Assembly (NCBI RefSeq): GCF_010111755.1
Contig: NC_088958.1
Span: forward strand, 992,001-1,056,000
Reading direction: 5' to 3'
DNA length: 64,000 nucleotides
DNA from: Nakaseomyces glabratus
Lineage: Eukaryota; Ascomycota; Saccharomycetes; Saccharomycetales; Saccharomycetaceae
Below, in pieces: positions 12,162 to 21,567 of the stretch (its first letter is position 1; every line of letters begins with the position of its first letter). The position numbers and the translations under genes were made by a program. The notes under the pieces are model-generated. The model did not search any database. It was not told where the DNA came from and saw nothing but the letters and a program-made list of their open reading frames with translations.

Positions 12162-12798
12162 TGTGTATAATATCAGTGTCAAACTCCCCCTTTTCTGATA
12201 TCTTATGTTCTCCTTAAATTTTTAAATCAAATATAGTGTTCTTAATTTCCGCTAGTATATTTCACACAATTCACTTCCATGTACTATGCTAGGAATTAGT
12301 TATAGTGCCAGTTGAGACCGATTGAACCCAGGTGTTGCCAGTAATATAGATATAATGCGGGACAAAATTATTGTTGGGCCAATTAATGAGAAAATTCAAT
12401 ATACAGAAAACAGAATTGACAAGTCAATTGAATTACAGGATATTAAAACTAGTCTCTTAGGATAAAAATACATCCATTCAACACAAATAAAATACTGCTA
12501 TTATCTACAGCTTTGTTCGCTACCCTTTTCTTATTAGGGCTTCAATCGTGATCGCCTGACAATTTCGGGCTTAGCTCATCGCGTGCCTCATACAGAAGAG
12601 CACCGAGGAATAGATATCAGTTGTTAAACCGATGCTACTCTTATATCAATGCTGTAAACACAGTATGGTATAAAGTCAATGCTATCTATATTGTTACAAG
12701 CTGCCTATTCAATTCTATATATGAGTATTTACTTTGTCTATGTTGAAGTAGATGGAAACATGTTGATTTGTAGAGAGGTTACGGTACCTCTAATAAAA
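12162..12798 (-). promoter_or_regulatory. AKL1 upstream region and ORC2 3' region
   Basis: A 637-bp spacer with no supported gene. AGCTCATCGC at 12573-12582 is a PAC-like core (GCGATGAGCT on the minus strand), but it lies about 410 bp from the AKL1 start, further than PAC boxes usually work, and near the ORC2 3' end, so its meaning is doubtful. Confidence 0.3.
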
Positions 12799-14343
12799 TC
12801 ATTCCTCATAGAGTATTTCTTGAAGCCTTTTCATCTCTGCGTATGTGTATGGTACCCATACAAACTCTGTGCCAACTGTATTCTTTGATACTGATGCCAT
12901 CTTATGCTCTATAAATTCTGTTAGCATTGATCTCAGAGCCATTTCATTTGACGCAATAAAATCTGCTGCACATAAATGTACTAATTGTTTAAATTCAACA
13001 CCCATTGACATGGTACCACGCTTAGATGCAGCCACTTTACCAGTACTCTTCGTTGTACTAACTTTCTCCATGTGCTGCAATTGCGTTTCTATTAGAAGCT
13101 TATACATTTTTTTGGAATTTAGTGTCAAAGATTGCAAGACATACTTAGCACCTTCTGCACCAGTACTGTTCTCTGATTTACCAAGACGCATCACATCTTG
13201 GAATGATGACTCTGCTTCGTATGGCGCATAATTAGTCACATCGTGGAACACAAAGTTATAGTTTTGGGCACGCAGATTGTCCCAGAGAAATGGTGCATAT
13301 ATATGGTCTGCTGATGCTACTATTGCAACTTGCCGTATCAAAGAAAGAAAACTTAAAATGGTAGGAGAATCACCACGTCTAATGTTGGGACCATCGATGT
13401 TATGAATTGCCACAATAAGCTTTATGTCCAAGGGTTTATCTTTGTAATAGTCAATTAATTTCTGAATGTTCATTATAACATGATTACCCCAAAACTTTGA
13501 TTCACTCTGAGTTAATTCAGCCGGTGTTAGTAGGCTCAATATATCCTTAAATACATCTCTATAGTTACAAGTAGGGTTGTAACCATTTACAACCACGACG
13601 GGTATACCTTCGAATTTCGATTTTTTACCGTTATAAGTCGGAACTTCAATTGCTTGTGATAATGCAAGTTTTGGCGAAAGATACTTGAATACAAAGTCCT
13701 CAAGAAATACCTTCTTTGATCCAATACCGTAGAATAGAAGTGAGAATCCTTGTATTACTTCAAACCAATACTGTGGGTATAGCTTCTTCTGTATAATGTA
13801 TAAATGATCTCTCAGATTTTTATGAAGATTGCGGTGAAAGATATTACTTATCAACCCAAACTCCTCTCTAGTTACGTGTGGAGCCATTGTAATCGAGTTT
13901 TTAGAAACTTTTACTCCTCTAACTGACCGTTTCTGTTCAAAGTATCCTTCAAATGTGTCTGTAAAAGACGTTACGGCCCTATTCGCTTTTAATTTCTCCA
14001 CATCAGCAGGTCGCGGTACTTGTGTATTAACAAAGTCTCTACTGAGCTTTAGTTTGTCAGCCAGATCACTCTTTTTGTATTCGTTCAGATTATTCATTAT
14101 AACCTTCTTTAGCGGAGAGGTAAAATCGTGCTCTTTAGATAAGTTAACTTTCCTTCTTTTTCTAGGCGTCTGCAATTGAACCAGATTCTCCTCATCTGAA
14201 GTTAGTTCCGGCGTCTCATACTCACCAGCCGACTCGACCTTGATCTTATCTCCGATCTCCCTAGGAGAGGTACCATTTTCCTTAATTGCCAAATCCTCAT
14301 TTTCTTTTAGACTCTCCTTCTTAGGTGTTTCAGGTGGAGACAT
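12799..14343 (-). CDS. ORC2: Orc2, origin recognition complex subunit 2
   Basis: A 514-residue protein (S. cerevisiae 620). It is part of the six-subunit ORC that marks nuclear replication origins and loads Cdc6 and MCM. The first 120 residues are charged and disordered, with SP/TP sites (MSPPETPKK, LQTPRKRRK, FTSPLKK) that look like CDK sites and basic tracts. The Orc2 core starts near 150 with the AAA+-like fold (FEVIQGFSLLFYGIGSKK, a degenerate P-loop region; then VVVVNGYNP and IVAIHNIDGPNIR), followed by a C-terminal winged-helix region. Shortening relative to S. cerevisiae is at the disordered N-terminus. Order AKL1-ORC2-TRM7 equals YBR059C-YBR061C. Confidence 0.95.
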   Translation of the reverse strand: MSPPETPKKESLKENEDLAIKENGTSPREIGDKIKVESAGEYETPELTSDEENLVQLQTPRKRRKVNLSKEHDFTSPLKKVIMNNLNEYKKSDLADKLKLSRDFVNTQVPRPADVEKLKANRAVTSFTDTFEGYFEQKRSVRGVKVSKNSITMAPHVTREEFGLISNIFHRNLHKNLRDHLYIIQKKLYPQYWFEVIQGFSLLFYGIGSKKVFLEDFVFKYLSPKLALSQAIEVPTYNGKKSKFEGIPVVVVNGYNPTCNYRDVFKDILSLLTPAELTQSESKFWGNHVIMNIQKLIDYYKDKPLDIKLIVAIHNIDGPNIRRGDSPTILSFLSLIRQVAIVASADHIYAPFLWDNLRAQNYNFVFHDVTNYAPYEAESSFQDVMRLGKSENSTGAEGAKYVLQSLTLNSKKMYKLLIETQLQHMEKVSTTKSTGKVAASKRGTMSMGVEFKQLVHLCAADFIASNEMALRSMLTEFIEHKMASVSKNTVGTEFVWVPYTYAEMKRLQEILYEE

Positions 14344-14787
14344 CAGCCAAAAATAATCAATTCGTTAAAGCACTTGTATAATCAATTAAAGCTAGCCTTC
14401 TGAGATAGTGGAGAAATATTTGTCACTGTCTATGTTATAACTCACTAGGTGCTCAGTTTTTATGAACAAGCTTCCTTTGTGAATGAATAGTTATGGGATA
14501 AGCCTAAAGCTGGTAAATTCAAGTAGCTTAAATTATTATATGCAGGCTGCTGGTCTTGCTTGACTTGTTTGCGTTAACTATTAGAGAACAAAGAACAACC
14601 ATTGTTCTCTACTGTTTACTCTTTCTTGATCCATAGTCTTGGAATTTTTCCAAAATTGACAAAATAAGGTGATCATCGCCGAAATTGGTGCTAAAGAAGC
14701 ATTTTTGATGGCAAATTGAATAAAATATATAACGCATTATATAGATATGCTATTCTGTTGTAAGTCTTATACAACAATTACTATGGT
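14344..14787 (-). promoter_or_regulatory. ORC2 upstream region
   Basis: A 444-bp spacer upstream of ORC2 and downstream of TRM7. It holds the perfect inverted repeat annotated separately and a GATCATCGCC patch near 14671-14680. No gene is seen. Confidence 0.4.
14582..14611. repeat. Perfect 10-10-10 inverted repeat upstream of ORC2
   Basis: TAGAGAACAA (14582-14591) and its exact reverse complement TTGTTCTCTA (14602-14611) flank a 10-base spacer. The centre lies about 250 bp upstream of the ORC2 ATG. It could be a dimeric factor site or a hairpin in the TRM7 3' transcript. Confidence 0.6.
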
Positions 14788-15717
14788 CTATATGTTTCTA
14801 GTTAACTTTCCGTCTCTTTTCAGCTCCAAGGCCCTCTTGTAAGGTGGGTTGGTTGGGGCCTGTACGGGGTCTAATGCGACACCATACTTCGGAAGGTCAT
14901 GATATGTGGCATCTGAGTCGTAGCTCGATAACGATCCGCATGCCATAAAATCTGCAATTGACCTAGGCTGGTCTTTCCATGGTTGTAACGTGTCGTCAAT
15001 CGATAATTTTCCAAGGTCACAGGTTGCGAAGAACTCTGTGACAGATGAGTTCACATCAAGTTTAGGTTCCCAGCCAGCTGGTGGATTGTATCCTATACAG
15101 ACAATGAATGCCTCTAGTGAGGTACCTCTTGATGATCTGGGCTTGGCACAAACTATCTTCTCGAATAGATAACCTAATTGTGAGTATAACATATCAATGT
15201 CTCTGCCTCTGAAAATCTTCGCAACAAATGTACCTCCTCTTTTCAGAACACAAGTAGTTAGTTGTAAGGCGCTCATGATTAATTGATGTTGAATATATTC
15301 ATCAAGATCATGCAAACCTGTAACATCTGGTGCACCATCACTACAGACAAAATCAGCCTTCTGATTTCCGAAGAGCTCATATATCCTCTCTAGTGTTCTT
15401 GGGTGGGTAATATCTGCTTGTAATGTTATAACATGATCTATTGGTGACATAGGTTGCAAATCAACGGCGATGATCTTACGGTCATCTTCTTGACCATCTG
15501 CCACTGGCTCTCTTTCAGCAAATAGCTTCCGCGAGAGCACCTGCGACCATGAGCCAGGAGCTGCACAAAGATCAACAACACGCTTCAGCTCTGGATCATC
15601 TAGAAAGTGGAACTCCTCATTCAACTGAAGCAATTTGTAGGCAGATCTTGCTCTATAACCTTCTTCTTTGGCTTTTCTGTAATACAGGTCCCTCTTGTCT
15701 TTACTACTTTTACCCAT
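14788..15717 (-). CDS. TRM7: Trm7, tRNA anticodon-loop 2'-O-ribose methyltransferase
   Basis: A 309-residue FtsJ/RrmJ-family enzyme (S. cerevisiae 310). With partner Trm732 it methylates position 32 and with Trm734 position 34 of tRNAs such as tRNA-Phe, using S-adenosylmethionine in the cytoplasm. The K-D-K-E catalytic tetrad is visible: K28 (RSAYKLLQ), D127 (SDGAPDVTG), K167 ([10 protein letters not shown]), E202 (TSLEAFIVC). The SAM-binding [15 protein letters not shown] lies at 48-62. The upstream region carries PAC and RRPE-like elements, as for ribosome and tRNA biogenesis genes. Confidence 0.97.
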   Translation of the reverse strand: MGKSSKDKRDLYYRKAKEEGYRARSAYKLLQLNEEFHFLDDPELKRVVDLCAAPGSWSQVLSRKLFAEREPVADGQEDDRKIIAVDLQPMSPIDHVITLQADITHPRTLERIYELFGNQKADFVCSDGAPDVTGLHDLDEYIQHQLIMSALQLTTCVLKRGGTFVAKIFRGRDIDMLYSQLGYLFEKIVCAKPRSSRGTSLEAFIVCIGYNPPAGWEPKLDVNSSVTEFFATCDLGKLSIDDTLQPWKDQPRSIADFMACGSLSSYDSDATYHDLPKYGVALDPVQAPTNPPYKRALELKRDGKLTRNI

Positions 15718-15855
15718 AGCGTTTGTCTGTAACCTCGAATTGTATTTCGAATTTTTTTCTTGCCAATTCTGTCAGTCGTTCTTGCTCTCAATTGCTATTG
15801 ATCTAATATTACTTATGATAATTTTACTTCAAGACCATTGTTACAATCAAAGCTA

Positions 15856-15915
15856 GCGATGAGCTTGACAAAGTCATCGCAAATACATAATTTCAAAATT
15901 TTTCAAAATTTTTCA
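15856..15915 (-). promoter_or_regulatory. PAC box plus tandem RRPE-like elements of TRM7
   Basis: GCGATGAGCTT at 15856-15866 is a PAC core, followed by a half copy TCATCGC at 15874-15880. AAAATTTTTCA occurs twice in overlapping tandem at 15895-15905 and 15905-15915; it is the reverse complement of the RRPE consensus TGAAAAATTTT. All sit 139-198 bp upstream of the TRM7 ATG at 15717. PAC is bound by Dot6/Tod6 and RRPE by Stb3 in S. cerevisiae and they mark ribosome-biogenesis regulons. The other gene nearby (YBR062C) ends here, so TRM7 is the target. Confidence 0.8.
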
Positions 15916-16025
15916 AAATGTTTGATCAATGAGCTTACAGAATACAGTTATTTATGATACTAATTGCAGTGTACACACTCATCTCTTAACAATGGATTCA
16001 TAACTATTTTTTGGTTAAAAGTGGA

Positions 16026-16708
16026 TTAGCCGTACATACCCCAGTCCTCCTCCAGTTCTACTTTGCTCGTGTCCAACTCTGGTAGCTCTTTCTTGTGCGT
16101 GACGTCGTCCCTACACATCGGGCAAGTAGTGTTCTTGGTTAGCCACATAGACACACACTCGAAGTCAAATTTGTGACCGCAATGTGGCAGTTCAACTACT
16201 AATGGGTACTCGTCGGCTATGAAGTTTGAGCAACAGATTGGACATGTGTCATCAGATTTGAGCTTTTTCTGCGGAATTCTGGGCAGAGAATCGATAAAAG
16301 TATCTGAGCAGCCTTGCTTGCTTGCAGAATCCATCGATTGCATCAATTGCTCTTGTAGATCCTCAGGCATTAATTGAGACAATAATTGTAGTAGCGTCGT
16401 AGTTGCTTCCCCGCCTCGCTCGGTGCCATCTCTATGGGTACCAGGTCCGTAAAACTGCTGGAATAGGGTTCTGAAATGATCTCTAACTTCCTGACGCCCT
16501 TCATCTGAGGACTCATTATTGTTTATATTATGCTCTTCTGTAGCATGTAGTTCACATCTAGATGATGGCAAGCCATGAGGCCTTTCACATCTGTTGCACA
16601 TACTATTGTTAGTAACATTGTTTCTCTCGTAAATTGGTGGCGACAATCAACCAATGTCATAAAAGACCCATTCTTTCACATAAACAACATACCTTCATAT
16701 GTAGACAT
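16026..16708 (-). CDS. YBR062C: RING-H2 finger protein YBR062C, two exons
   Basis: The mRNA is joined from exon 1 (16708 down to 16693, 16 bases) and exon 2 (16537 down to 16026), giving 175 residues starting MSTYEEEHNIN; S. cerevisiae YBR062C is about 180 residues and starts MSTYEEEH, which is why I chose this model over the unspliced frame beginning at 16646. The C-terminal half carries a RING-H2 domain (CPICCSNF, then HCGHKFDFEC, then CPMCRDDV) and the conserved end ELEEDWGMYG. RING-H2 proteins act as ubiquitin ligases; the substrate is unknown. Without splicing, translation from the first ATG stops after ten codons. Confidence 0.88.
16538..16692 (-). other. Intron of YBR062C, 155 bases
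   Basis: The donor is GTATGT (16692-16687) and the branch site TACTAAC (16614-16608, branch A 16609). The acceptor is ACAG ending at 16538, chosen because it restores the conserved N-terminus in frame. Four nearer AGs lie between branch site and acceptor. A possible hairpin (AGATG 16592-16588 with CATCT 16564-16560; GGC with GCC inside) covers several of them and would shorten the effective distance of 71 bases. Confidence 0.8.
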
Positions 16709-17124
16709 TGTAACATATGACTATATCCAAGCTAATCGGTAGCCAATTTCTATATGCTATCTCGAGAAGTTGTGCTATTATTGCTTTCTAAAAAGTTAGT
16801 CATTACAGCTGAAATATGTGATTATAACACATTTTCGAAGGGCGTAAAGCACTATTTCAGTGACATGTTGGTAAAGGAGGATCACACTACCTTACCAGCC
16901 TAGTTATCATATAAATTAATCGATATATGCCCTCAACTTTACTATTTATGTTTGAAATATGAATGCAGTCTATATTTACAGATGTCATTGGGGGAGGCTC
17001 CTATTGGTGCCCCCCAGTGCGGAGAAATTTTACTAAGATTAGACCAATTGTGAACTAAATGAAATGTGATCAACTTTATATGGGAAGCCAATTGTATTGA
17101 CTTAAGGTAACTGCTGGAGTATTG
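16709..17124 (-). promoter_or_regulatory. YBR062C upstream region and MSS2 3' region
   Basis: A 416-bp spacer. A G/C-rich inverted patch near 16990-17020 (GGGGGAGGCTCC and GGTGCCCCCC) is unusual for this AT-rich sequence; it may belong to the MSS2 3' side. No gene is seen. Confidence 0.3.
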
Positions 17125-18246
17125 CTAGACTAATGCTGACTTTAATCTTACTTTGTCGATAAATTCCGCTCTTGAGTTCATAAAGTTGGATACTGTAGCC
17201 TTATTTGTATTATCAGAACCAAAGCTCTCCATTGTACCAATCTTCTCTATAGACTTAAGACATTTTAGAGCGGCAATCCAATCCTCATTTTTTACACAGC
17301 AGTCAAAGAAGCCAATATAGCTTTGTAATTCAAATACTTCCATGCCAAGTTTGAACCACTCCTTCGCCCGTCCATAGTCTCTAAAATAGTTCATTTCTAG
17401 AAAACCTAAAGATGTTAATGATTCTTTAAATCCCTGCGATGCAGCCTTCTCTAGAAGTATTCGGGATTTTAGAGGCTCTGAACTCATATATATTTGGGCG
17501 GCCAAGAAATACCATCGCACTGAATCCTCGACTGAAGTAAGTTCCAAACATTTTTGCCAATATTCCTCTGCTTTGGTCATGTTCGCCAAATATGTAAATT
17601 CTATCTCGCCTAATTTACCATAAACCTCACCTGTTAAGTCATCATTGCCGGTGAGTAAGTGGCCATTATCTTTGACAGCAATGTTTATGTATTTATTGTA
17701 AAAAGTGAGCGCTTCTTCCCAGTTATTAGCTTCGAGGGCGAGATCGCCTAACAATTTGATTGCAAGCAAGTGATTAATATTGTACAAGTCTTTGAAAAGT
17801 TTCTTCGCTATAGTTACTTCTTCATTATTTGCCTCAGCAGCGCTGTTAGTGCCCATGTTCTCTCTGATGGATCTAAATGACAAAATTGCGATGGCATCGT
17901 TATTCCCTAGCTCAGCAGCAAGTTCTAACAGCTTATCTTCCAGCTTTAGCATATCGGGTCGAGCATATCTAGTCCTGTTTCGTACTTTCTCCAGCACATT
18001 GCGCATTACAATCAAGTCAGAACCCTTGACTCCATCAAGTAACTTCTGCTGCTGCGGTACAGGAACACCATGGTATAATCCCACATAGATGGGATACAGT
18101 TTTTTATATGTGAGACGACTATTTAAATCAAATAGTAGTTTGTTTATGGTCTTCTTCTTGGGAAAATGCTCCATAAACTTTTTAGAAACTTCCAGAGTTC
18201 CCAAAACATCTGGTTTCTTCTTCAGAAACTGACTAACAAAAGACAT
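17125..18246 (-). CDS. MSS2: Mss2, mitochondrial matrix protein for Cox2 export
   Basis: A 373-residue protein (S. cerevisiae 351). Mss2 is peripherally bound to the matrix face of the inner membrane and is needed to move the Cox2 C-terminus across it, with Cox18 and Pnt1. The N-terminus (MSFVSQFLKKKPDVLG) is basic and amphipathic, fitting a presequence. The rest is helical repeat sequence of TPR/SEL1 kind, for example KLLGDLALEANNWEEALTFY, then GEVYGKLGEIEF and WYFLAAQIYMSSEP, and LGFLEMNYFRDYGRAKEWFK near the end. The pairing with KIN28 in the same direction equals YDL107W-YDL108W. Confidence 0.92.
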   Translation of the reverse strand: MSFVSQFLKKKPDVLGTLEVSKKFMEHFPKKKTINKLLFDLNSRLTYKKLYPIYVGLYHGVPVPQQQKLLDGVKGSDLIVMRNVLEKVRNRTRYARPDMLKLEDKLLELAAELGNNDAIAILSFRSIRENMGTNSAAEANNEEVTIAKKLFKDLYNINHLLAIKLLGDLALEANNWEEALTFYNKYINIAVKDNGHLLTGNDDLTGEVYGKLGEIEFTYLANMTKAEEYWQKCLELTSVEDSVRWYFLAAQIYMSSEPLKSRILLEKAASQGFKESLTSLGFLEMNYFRDYGRAKEWFKLGMEVFELQSYIGFFDCCVKNEDWIAALKCLKSIEKIGTMESFGSDNTNKATVSNFMNSRAEFIDKVRLKSALV

Positions 18247-18523
18247 GAAGATGTATCCTTAATATAATAAACCTCTGTTTCAATTTCAGTCTTATACTTT
18301 CTGTTTTCTCAACTTGTGTTTGACATCGTTCCATCAAGAAGAGTATTGTTCATTGTCTGTTAAGGAATTCAATTCGATGTTTTAAGGCCGAAATTAAGGA
18401 ATTGTGGCAGATCATGCTGAAAGTGGTCAATCTATTATATTATTAAATTTGGTTCGTTAGTTGGTCAAAAATTACATAGGATCATCCTAATTAGTGTACT
18501 TTATTTACGATTTATCTATATAA

Positions 18524-19447
18524 TTATTCCTTTCTAGTTATGTCAATTGTAGCAGGATCTGATGGTCTTGGTAGTTCTTTGAAATATTCACTCTCGAGGC
18601 ATTGAGCTGTGCTCCAACGCTTTGCTGGGTTTAAGCACATCATACCGTTCATGAAATTTAAGGCGTTTTCCGTTGCAGCAATAAACCTTTTCCGCAGTTC
18701 ATCTCTAGAAGGTGGTGGATACATTTGTAACTTGTTGTAAGAGTTAAATGACGATACTTCCGGCCAATCCTTGTCTGTAGGTGTTCCCAGGGCCCTAAAT
18801 GTAACCTCCATTTGCTCAAGATCATTTTGGCCTGGTAGATACGGTATTCTTAACATAAGTTCTGCAAATATGACACCCAAAGACCACACGTCGATGGCGG
18901 ATGTGTAATGCTTTGCACCAAAGAGAAGCTCAGGTGCTCGATACCACCTGGTCACCACATTAGATGTCAGAACTTCATGCGGAGATGGTACAGCACGCGC
19001 TAGACCAAAATCCGCTACTTTTATTTGACCATCCGGGGCAATCAATAAGTTATTAGGCTTCAAATCACGATGCAGTATGAAATTCCTGTGGCAATGATGG
19101 ACACCACGTACACTCATAAGCATCCAGGACTTGATGTCCGCTGGAGTGAATAGTATTGATTTGTCCTTGATGACCACTTCTAGATCAGTTGGTAAGTATT
19201 CCAATACCAGGTTCAAATTGCCATACGACATGAATATATCAACTAGTTCGATGACGTTGACATGTTGCATCTCCTGTAAGTACTTCACCTCACGGATTGC
19301 CGACATATCTAGACCGTCCTTGAATTCTGAGGTCTTGATTTCCTTCACAGCAATTCGGCGTCCTGTGCTCTGCTTGGTACCAACATACACAACGGCATAT
19401 GTACCTTCACCAACCTTCTTCTCCTTTGTATACTCTGCACGCTCCAT
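18524..19447 (-). CDS. KIN28: Kin28, TFIIH-associated cyclin-dependent kinase
   Basis: A 307-residue CDK7-type kinase (S. cerevisiae 306). With cyclin Ccl1 and Tfb3 it forms TFIIK, which phosphorylates Ser5 of the RNA polymerase II C-terminal repeats at promoters. Motifs: GEGTYAVVY glycine loop, IAVKEIK, DGLDMSAIREVKYLQE (PSTAIRE-binding helix), HRDLKPNNLL, DFGLAR, T-loop SNVVTRWYRAPELL. It is one uninterrupted frame: the S. cerevisiae gene has an intron after about nine codons, but here MERAEYTKEKK is contiguous. MSS2 follows 277 bp downstream. Confidence 0.97.
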   Translation of the reverse strand: MERAEYTKEKKVGEGTYAVVYVGTKQSTGRRIAVKEIKTSEFKDGLDMSAIREVKYLQEMQHVNVIELVDIFMSYGNLNLVLEYLPTDLEVVIKDKSILFTPADIKSWMLMSVRGVHHCHRNFILHRDLKPNNLLIAPDGQIKVADFGLARAVPSPHEVLTSNVVTRWYRAPELLFGAKHYTSAIDVWSLGVIFAELMLRIPYLPGQNDLEQMEVTFRALGTPTDKDWPEVSSFNSYNKLQMYPPPSRDELRKRFIAATENALNFMNGMMCLNPAKRWSTAQCLESEYFKELPRPSDPATIDITRKE

Positions 19448-19788
19448 TTTAACACTGATCTTTTCACAACAATATTAAAAAGCAAGTATATTCCATACGT
19501 GGATAATCTTCCCACTCTTTAAGCTTCTGATACTGCCTGATTACCAATAATAAGCACTACTTGCATTTTCGCAATCTTGAAGCTTTTCAACCTCATCGCT
19601 TCTTGAGGAAATCGATGATTATCGCATAAAATTGGTGGTCAACAACCCAGTCAATCAGAAAACTATTTTTGTCAGTTGCTCTGATTATTAGTCTTCGATT
19701 GTTAAGTTTGCATGGCATATTCTTATGTTGCGCAGGTTTATTGTTTGAGAAGTTTAAAAGGCTACACAGTGTATCAAGCGTCTAAGAC
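19448..19788. promoter_or_regulatory. Divergent promoter of KIN28 and the YDL109C-like gene
   Basis: A 341-bp bidirectional spacer. CCTCATCGC at 19591-19599 is a PAC-like core about 190 bp upstream of the plus-strand gene and 145 bp upstream of KIN28. The flanks do not match the longer PAC consensus well, so this is tentative. Confidence 0.4.
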
Positions 19789-21567
19789 ATGATTCACGTT
19801 AGAGGAGCATTAGCAATTGGGGAAACAAGTCGCTTCCTCATTGAAGTCAATTCTAATATCGATGGGCCAGTATTTGTTAGGTTACGTAACCGAACGAAGG
19901 CTACGCGAAGAGCTACGTATCTGTTAGGCCCGTTCGTATTATACTGCGATTCAAGACCAGTCATACCCGCCAATCAGAATGAGTACGTCCCTCAATTTAA
20001 AGCCAACATTGAGCCACAAGGTAAGTTTACATTTCAGCTGAAACCTGAAGATGCAAGAGATGTGGGTGGTAAACGATGCTGGATCATCGATGTCGTCTCA
20101 GAAGTACTATTTAATCAAATTACAAAAGTCGATTATGAGCTCTTAATAAGTTTGGATATCAATAACTTTAAAAAATCCAAGTATCAACAGGATATATATG
20201 AATCTATTGAGGGGGATGTTGTTGCTAAGCAATACTCAAATCACGACATTCAGGAATTTATTGAAGTTGGCGCCAAAATAAAAAAATCCCAAACAAAAGA
20301 ACGGAACCAGCATCTAGTAATTGTGACCCACGGAATGATTTCAAATGTTAGTAACGACATGATGTACATTATGGAGCAACTGCGAGCTATTGACAGAGAT
20401 GATCTTGATGAGGAATTAATATTGGATGGCTATACAGGTAACGTTTGCAGAACAGAACTTGGTATAAAAAACCTAGGAATACGGCTGGCAAATTACATTG
20501 TGAAGGAGAGATATAATACCAACATAAAAAAGATATCTTTTATTGGTCACTCTCTTGGTGGCTTGGTACAGACTTTTGCTATTGCTTACATATATATCTT
20601 ACATGGGTGGTTTTTTGATGCAGTAAAACCTGTTAATTTTATTTCCCTAGCTACCCCATTTCTAGGTCTCTACTCACATATTGGCAATTATACAAAAAGA
20701 TTATTATCATCCGGTGCTCTTGGTCAAACGGGAGAAGATCTCAGATACCATAGTCACAACAAGCTAAAGAACTTTTCCATTCTTTATCTACTATCTGGTG
20801 ATCCAGCACATAGTATTTTGCAAAAATTTGAAAGAAGAACTTTATATGCGAATGCAATCAACGATGGTATTGTTCCACTTGCTAGCTCAGCGTTACTATA
20901 TTTGGATTATAGCAAAATTCTAAAGGATTCCAAATTACTAAAGAAAGAAACAGATGATATTCGGAGTATAGTTATGACATGGAAAGAATTCCAAGATTCT
21001 GAAGATTTCAAAGTATACAAGAAAGTCAATCCAAAAAGCAAGATTTTTAGAAGAGTTTCATTAACCAATACAGTCGGAAATCTAGTTTTACCAGAACCAC
21101 CAAAAAACATTACAAGTGACATGAAAGTTCTTATTCATGACCAGGTATATCAATACAATGATATACCTGATTCCGAGTATTTCCCCCCAGATGGAATAGA
21201 TGAAATCATGGCAATGGACAGACATCAATTACAGGAATGTATGGCTCGTAGATGGCATGCCGGAAAATCGTGGCGCAAAGTCATTGTGTGCTTAGAAGGC
21301 GATGCTCATAACAGTATTAATGTACGCAGACGTTATTCAAATTCTTGTGGATGGGCTGTCATATCACATATGATCTTAAACCATTTCATTAAGCCTCAGA
21401 AATGTGATGTTCCTGAAGCGGATATTGTATCTCAGCCGGCTTCTAGAGACGAGGCAGATATGGAGCCAAACAAAACGTATGCCTGGCTATTGAAAGAAGA
21501 CAAAGAGAAAGGAGGTCTTATTAGAAGAGCAACCAATGCGTTGAATCCAATAGCTAGAAGGCTATAG
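19789..21567 (+). CDS. YDL109C: Putative serine lipase, YDL109C/ROG1 family
   Basis: A 592-residue alpha/beta-hydrolase (DUF676 family). The oxyanion-loop type IVTHG occurs near 178-182 and the nucleophile elbow FIGHSLGG gives Ser255. A probable acid/His region follows (NAINDGIVPLASS, about 363). The 150-residue N-terminal domain is the beta-rich extension seen in Rog1 and YDL109C. Rog1 is a monoacylglycerol lipase; activity of YDL109C is not settled, so only lipase/esterase is proposed. Assignment to YDL109C rather than its paralogue ROG1 rests on order (KIN28 on one side, TMA17 on the other). There is no signal peptide. Confidence 0.88.
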   Translation: MIHVRGALAIGETSRFLIEVNSNIDGPVFVRLRNRTKATRRATYLLGPFVLYCDSRPVIPANQNEYVPQFKANIEPQGKFTFQLKPEDARDVGGKRCWIIDVVSEVLFNQITKVDYELLISLDINNFKKSKYQQDIYESIEGDVVAKQYSNHDIQEFIEVGAKIKKSQTKERNQHLVIVTHGMISNVSNDMMYIMEQLRAIDRDDLDEELILDGYTGNVCRTELGIKNLGIRLANYIVKERYNTNIKKISFIGHSLGGLVQTFAIAYIYILHGWFFDAVKPVNFISLATPFLGLYSHIGNYTKRLLSSGALGQTGEDLRYHSHNKLKNFSILYLLSGDPAHSILQKFERRTLYANAINDGIVPLASSALLYLDYSKILKDSKLLKKETDDIRSIVMTWKEFQDSEDFKVYKKVNPKSKIFRRVSLTNTVGNLVLPEPPKNITSDMKVLIHDQVYQYNDIPDSEYFPPDGIDEIMAMDRHQLQECMARRWHAGKSWRKVIVCLEGDAHNSINVRRRYSNSCGWAVISHMILNHFIKPQKCDVPEADIVSQPASRDEADMEPNKTYAWLLKEDKEKGGLIRRATNALNPIARRL

